Below are positions 61,125 to 64,000 of a stretch of 64,000 bases of DNA, in pieces. The stretch comes from Amycolatopsis solani (GTDB lineage Bacteria > Actinomycetota > Actinomycetes > Mycobacteriales > Pseudonocardiaceae): the NCBI RefSeq assembly GCF_033441515.1, contig NZ_JAWQJT010000002.1:558001-622000 (forward strand). The letters are read 5' to 3'. Both the position numbers and the translations under genes were made by a program. Below the pieces are notes generated by a model, which made no database searches, was not told the origin of the DNA, and worked only from the letters and a program-made list of their open reading frames with translations. The first letter of the stretch is position 1. Every line of letters starts with the position of its first letter.

Positions 61125-62297
61125 TCACCGTCCTTTAAGGACTTCCTCGCGGGGGCGCGCGGCGCCGTCCGGTGCGGGCACCTCGGCCCCGGCCGGCACG
61201 ATGGCGGTGTTCACCGTGCGGGTCAGCCGTTCGTAGGGTGCGCGGTGCTCGTCGTCGAGCAGCACCGCCAGCGGGGTCCAGATCCCCGCCACGAACACCG
61301 ACGCGGCCAGCGCGACGGGCAGGAGCAGCTGCTCGGGGTGGGTGCCGAGGTCCCAGTGGTCGAGGTCCAGCACCCACCACGCCAGCCACAGCGGGGAGAG
61401 CAGGACGCCGTTGCGGACCAGCAGCGCGATCGGCCCGGCGCGCCGCCCGCCCCGGCGCGTCACCCGCAGCAGCATGGCGCGCTTGCCCGGGGTCGAGCCG
61501 GTCACGGCGGGCAGCACCACGAACCACACGACGGCGAGGATCACCACCGGCGTGTCGCGGTGGTTCAGGTCCTCGCCGAACAGCGTGAGCAGGCCGAAGA
61601 GGAACCCGAGCAGCGCGGCGAACCCCAGCAGGTCGCTGGCCAGCGCGAAGAGCCGGCGGGTGAAGGTCACCTTCGCGGCGTAGCGGCGCCGGTCGTGCTC
61701 CGGTTCGGGGGTGGGCAGCAAGCGGCCGAGCGGACCGGCGAGCAGCCAGCCGGCGACGACGCCCGCCGTGTTGAGGATGAGGTCGTCGACGCTGAACAGC
61801 CGGTACGGGCACGGGTAGACGAACCACAGGCCGGTCAGCTGCGTCAGCTCGAAGAACAGGGAGACGCCGAAGCCGATCAGGGCCGCCGGCACGAGCCGCA
61901 TCCGCTGCGCGTACCGGACGTAGAAGCCGAGCGGGGCCAGCATCACGACGTTGAGCGCGGTGGTCCAGACCGCCGGGTTGTGCAGCAGCGCGCCGGGGCT
62001 CCAGTGCCCGCGGGCGCGCTGCGAAACCACTTCGACGAAGTAGAACGGCCGCAGCTGCGGAGAACTCGCGTAGGTGTGTCCCGCGCAGTACGCCGGATCG
62101 GCGGGCAGCGGCAGCACCGTCTGCGTCGCGATCGCCAGCAGGTAGAAGAGGAACGTGTAAAAGACGAAAGTCTGCCAGCCGCCGGCGCGGCCGCGACGGC
62201 GGTAGCTGACGAACGCGGCCGGCAACATCACGGCCAGCGCGAGGAGCGGGAAGAGGAGGAGGGCGGTGCGGACGGGGACGAGGTAGGTGGCGACCAC
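61125..62297 (-). CDS. VanZ-RDD fusion membrane protein
   Basis: 390 residues if started at GTG 62297; the start is uncertain because no good ribosome-binding site is present. The N-terminal half (about 15-185) has four to five helices with the VanZ pattern (WTTALNVVMLAPLGFYVRYA, SLFFELTQLTGLWFVYPC, SVDDLILNTAGVVAGW). The C-terminal half (about 205-355) is an RDD domain with an Arg followed by Asp residues (RRLFALASDLLGFAALLGFL, TGSTPGKRAMLLRVTRRGG, NGVLLSPLWLAWWVLD). VanZ proteins confer low-level teicoplanin resistance; RDD proteins act in transport or stress. The fusion occurs in actinomycetes; the function is not established. Confidence 0.88.
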   Translation of the reverse strand: MVATYLVPVRTALLLFPLLALAVMLPAAFVSYRRRGRAGGWQTFVFYTFLFYLLAIATQTVLPLPADPAYCAGHTYASSPQLRPFYFVEVVSQRARGHWSPGALLHNPAVWTTALNVVMLAPLGFYVRYAQRMRLVPAALIGFGVSLFFELTQLTGLWFVYPCPYRLFSVDDLILNTAGVVAGWLLAGPLGRLLPTPEPEHDRRRYAAKVTFTRRLFALASDLLGFAALLGFLFGLLTLFGEDLNHRDTPVVILAVVWFVVLPAVTGSTPGKRAMLLRVTRRGGRRAGPIALLVRNGVLLSPLWLAWWVLDLDHWDLGTHPEQLLLPVALAASVFVAGIWTPLAVLLDDEHRAPYERLTRTVNTAIVPAGAEVPAPDGAARPREEVLKGR

Positions 62298-62371
62298 GGA
62301 GCCGGTGGTACCCAGCCGCGGGGGACGTGAAGCGTGCTTCCCCCGGACGGCTGGGTTTCCCCCGCGCAGGG

Positions 62372-62566
62372 CTACTGCGGCGGCGCGTCCTGCTGCCCGC
62401 CGCCCTGCTTGTGCAGGAAGTCCTTCACCTTGTCGGAGCCCTGGTCGATCTTGTCGGAGTGCTCGCCGAACCGCTGCTTGGCGGCGTCGGCGGCCTTGTC
62501 GACACCCTGGTCGGCCTGCTCCGGGTTCTTCCCGAGCGCTTCCTTGGCCTTGTCGAACAGGTTCAT
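62372..62566 (-). CDS. MT0933-like antitoxin-family small protein
   Basis: 64 residues from ATG 62566 behind GGAGGCACGACGG. MNLFDKAKEALGKNPEQADQ and GVDKAADAAKQRFGEHSDKI resemble the small Lys/Asp-rich helical proteins of the MT0933 antitoxin-like family, which are common, often unpaired, and sometimes named CsbD-like. The C-terminus is Gln/Gly-rich. No toxin gene is adjacent, so a general stress role is as likely as antitoxin. Confidence 0.8.
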   Translation of the reverse strand: MNLFDKAKEALGKNPEQADQGVDKAADAAKQRFGEHSDKIDQGSDKVKDFLHKQGGGQQDAPPQ

Positions 62567-62696
62567 CCGTCGTGCCTCCGTCCGGAATTCGATCTTCGGT
62601 CGTCCTGAGGAGAACACCGGCTCCCGGAGCCCGCAACCACCAGGCACCCGTCGCGGGGATTTCCGGTGTTTTCGCGGGTGAAAGCCGGTGGACGGG

Positions 62697-62720
62697 GTTT
62701 GACGCGGGGGGTTCGGGGTA
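62697..62720 (+). promoter_or_regulatory. Candidate stress-sigma (SigB/SigF-type) promoter
   Basis: GTTT (62697-62700), a 15-bp spacer, then GGGTA (62716-62720) match the GTTT-N15-GGGTA pattern of actinobacterial SigB/SigF/SigH-like promoters. It points to the sulfatase-like gene, whose start is 126 bp downstream. GC-rich DNA gives such matches by chance at a moderate rate. Confidence 0.45.
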
Positions 62721-62846
62721 GCGGCCGCGTCCTTCGCGGGTGGCGCGTGAACCGCGCGGGGCCGCGGCCCGTATACCGGGTGAGGATCGCCGGTCCCGCC
62801 GCACGGGCCGGGTGGTCACCGCCGCGAACGACTACGTGAGGCTCGC

Positions 62847-64000
62847 ATGCTCGGAAGAACCGCCCCGGTCGCGCCCCTGCCGGACTTCGGCCTGCCCCGG
62901 CCCGGCCGTCGGCACGCCGTCGCGAGCGGGGTGCTCACGGTGCTGGCCGCGGTGCTGGTGCTGTTCGGCCTCCTCGCTCCGGACGACCTCACCGCGTTCT
63001 CCGCCGAAGCGCTCGTGCGGGTGCCGGTGGAAGGGGTCGTCGTCGCCGCGTTCGTGCTGGTCCTGCCGCCGCGGGCGCGCCGCGTCGTCGCCGTCCTGTT
63101 CGGTCTGGTGCTGGGGCTCCTGACCTTGATGAAGGCGCTCGACACCGGGTTCTACGCCACCCTCGAGAAGCCGTTCGACCCCGTCTACGACTGGAGTTTC
63201 TTCCACGCCGGCGTCGAGTTCCTGGCCGGTCAGATCGGGGACGCGGCCACCATCGGCGCGCTCGCCGGGGCCGTCGTGCTCGCGGTGGCCGTCGTGGTGC
63301 TGATGGTGCTGGCGGTGCTGCGGCTCTCGCGGGTCGCCGCCGGGCGCCGGACCGCGGCGACGCGGGTCGTGGCGGTGCTCGGGGTCGTCTGGATCGTCTG
63401 CTCGGTGCTCGGCGTCGAGATCGCGCCGGGGCAGCCGGTGGCCGCCCAAAGCGCCGCCGCGCTGGCCTACGGCGATCTGCGGCAGGTGGGCGCCGACCTG
63501 CGGGAGCAGCGCCCGTTCGGCGAGGTGGCCGCGGCCGACGCGTTCCGCGGCACCCCCGGCGACCAGCTGCTGAACGGCCTGCGCGGCAAGGACGTCGTGC
63601 TCACGTTCGTCGAAAGCTACGGCCGCGTCGCGCTCGACGACCCGGCGTTCGGCCCGAAGATCGGCGCGACGCTCGACGCGGGCACCGCCGAGCTGCGCGC
63701 GGCGGGCATCGGCGCGAAGAGCGCGTTCCTGTCCTCCTCGACGTTTGGCGGTGGCAGCTGGCTGGCCCACTCGACGGTGCAGTCGGGCATGTGGATCGAC
63801 AACCAGCAGCGCTACAACGACCTCCTCGCCAGCGACCGGCTCACCCTCGGCGGGGCGTTCCAGCGCGCGGGCTGGCGGACCGTCTGGGACGTGCCCGCGC
63901 ACACCAAGGACTGGCCCGAGGGGCAGAAGTTCTACCACCCGGAGGCCTACTACGACGCCCGCGGCATCGGCTACCACGGCCCCGGTTTCGCCTACGCGAC
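62847..64000 (+). CDS. Membrane sulfatase/phosphoglycerol-transferase-like protein, N-terminal part (cut by window edge)
   Basis: The frame is open from ATG 62847 to the right edge (384 residues). Four or five N-terminal membrane helices (VLTVLAAVLVLFGLLAP, VPVEGVVVAAFVLVLPP, VVAVLFGLVLGLLTLM, ALAGAVVLAVAVVVLMVLAV, VVAVLGVVWIVCSVLG) lead to an extracytoplasmic domain beginning KDVVLTFVESYGRVALDDPA, the metal-binding Glu start of the alkaline-phosphatase/sulfatase superfamily. STFGGGSWLAHSTVQSGMWI follows and should hold the nucleophile Thr or Ser. This is the layout of lipoteichoic-acid-synthase-like and sulfatase proteins of actinomycetes. It could add phosphoglycerol to, or remove sulfate from, an envelope polymer. 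Confidence 0.8.
   Translation, partial: MLGRTAPVAPLPDFGLPRPGRRHAVASGVLTVLAAVLVLFGLLAPDDLTAFSAEALVRVPVEGVVVAAFVLVLPPRARRVVAVLFGLVLGLLTLMKALDTGFYATLEKPFDPVYDWSFFHAGVEFLAGQIGDAATIGALAGAVVLAVAVVVLMVLAVLRLSRVAAGRRTAATRVVAVLGVVWIVCSVLGVEIAPGQPVAAQSAAALAYGDLRQVGADLREQRPFGEVAAADAFRGTPGDQLLNGLRGKDVVLTFVESYGRVALDDPAFGPKIGATLDAGTAELRAAGIGAKSAFLSSSTFGGGSWLAHSTVQSGMWIDNQQRYNDLLASDRLTLGGAFQRAGWRTVWDVPAHTKDWPEGQKFYHPEAYYDARGIGYHGPGFAYA

Noticed and set aside
62832..63977. A 381-residue minus-strand frame over the sulfatase-like gene
   Set aside because: The plus strand has membrane helices and the FVESYGR metal-site motif; the minus frame is only an Arg/Asp/His-rich shadow.

Overview
The window is very GC-rich (roughly 70%), uses GTG starts often, packs operons with 4-bp ATGA/GTGA overlaps, and carries F420-type, LAL-type and A-factor-type genes typical of filamentous actinomycetes. 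The intergenic palindrome families, including GAATGACTCATTC and CCAATGTGGCGTT cores, together with the gene content point to Pseudonocardiaceae, most likely Amycolatopsis. That assignment is an inference; no rRNA or other marker gene is present.

Layout. (1) 1-8.3 kb and 13.7-18 kb hold plant-polysaccharide genes: an orphan sugar-binding lipoprotein, a LacI regulator, an AA10 LPMO-CBM2, an AGE-family sugar isomerase, an aldo-keto reductase, a CBM2/Cip1-like protein, a GH74-CBM2 xyloglucanase and a sugar:H+ symporter. Five copies of a TGGGAGCGCTCCCA-like box (the known CebR/CelR operator) sit in their promoter regions and mark one cellulose/xyloglucan regulon. (2) 8.5-13.4 kb is a five-gene, partly overlapping operon: a regulator, an AfsA-type hotdog protein, a CMD-family protein, a HAD phosphatase and an oxidoreductase. 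This could be a small-signal (butenolide/butyrolactone-like) pathway. (3) 18.3-28.7 kb holds an LLM oxidoreductase, metH behind a clear SAH riboswitch, an FAD monooxygenase, a secreted PI-PLC-like protein and a LAL regulator. (4) 28.9-36.3 kb is a five-gene operon: a 13-repeat secreted-looking or structural protein with a His-rich tail, two dynamin-like GTPases resembling IniA and IniC, an acidic repeat protein and a membrane-anchored Hsp70. It looks like an expanded iniBAC-type envelope-stress system.

(5) 36.6-43.9 kb holds a transporter, CutA, an RraA-like protein, DUF6292, a response regulator, a PAS-PAS histidine kinase with a second receiver, a STAS protein, a phosphotransferase and a DUF4326 remnant. 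A possible 28-residue Cys-containing peptide gene lies between the regulator and the kinase. (6) 43.9-57.1 kb holds a membrane TPR protein, a PaaK-like ligase divergent from a MarR gene, a secreted low-complexity protein, DUF1883, a polyamine operon (decarboxylase-speD-speE), small secreted proteins, and a MarR/MMPL pair with a visible operator. (7) 57.1-61.0 kb is a five-gene partner-switching operon (STAS, anti-sigma kinase, PP2C phosphatase, B12-binding photoreceptor-like protein, STAS), chained by short overlaps. (8) 61.1-64 kb holds a VanZ-RDD protein, a small antitoxin-family protein and the start of a membrane sulfatase/LtaS-like gene.

Most transcription units end in long, near-perfect hairpins from recurring sequence families. 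Where genes converge without a hairpin, the stop codons overlap or nearly touch. No tRNA, rRNA, CRISPR or insertion sequence was recognised.
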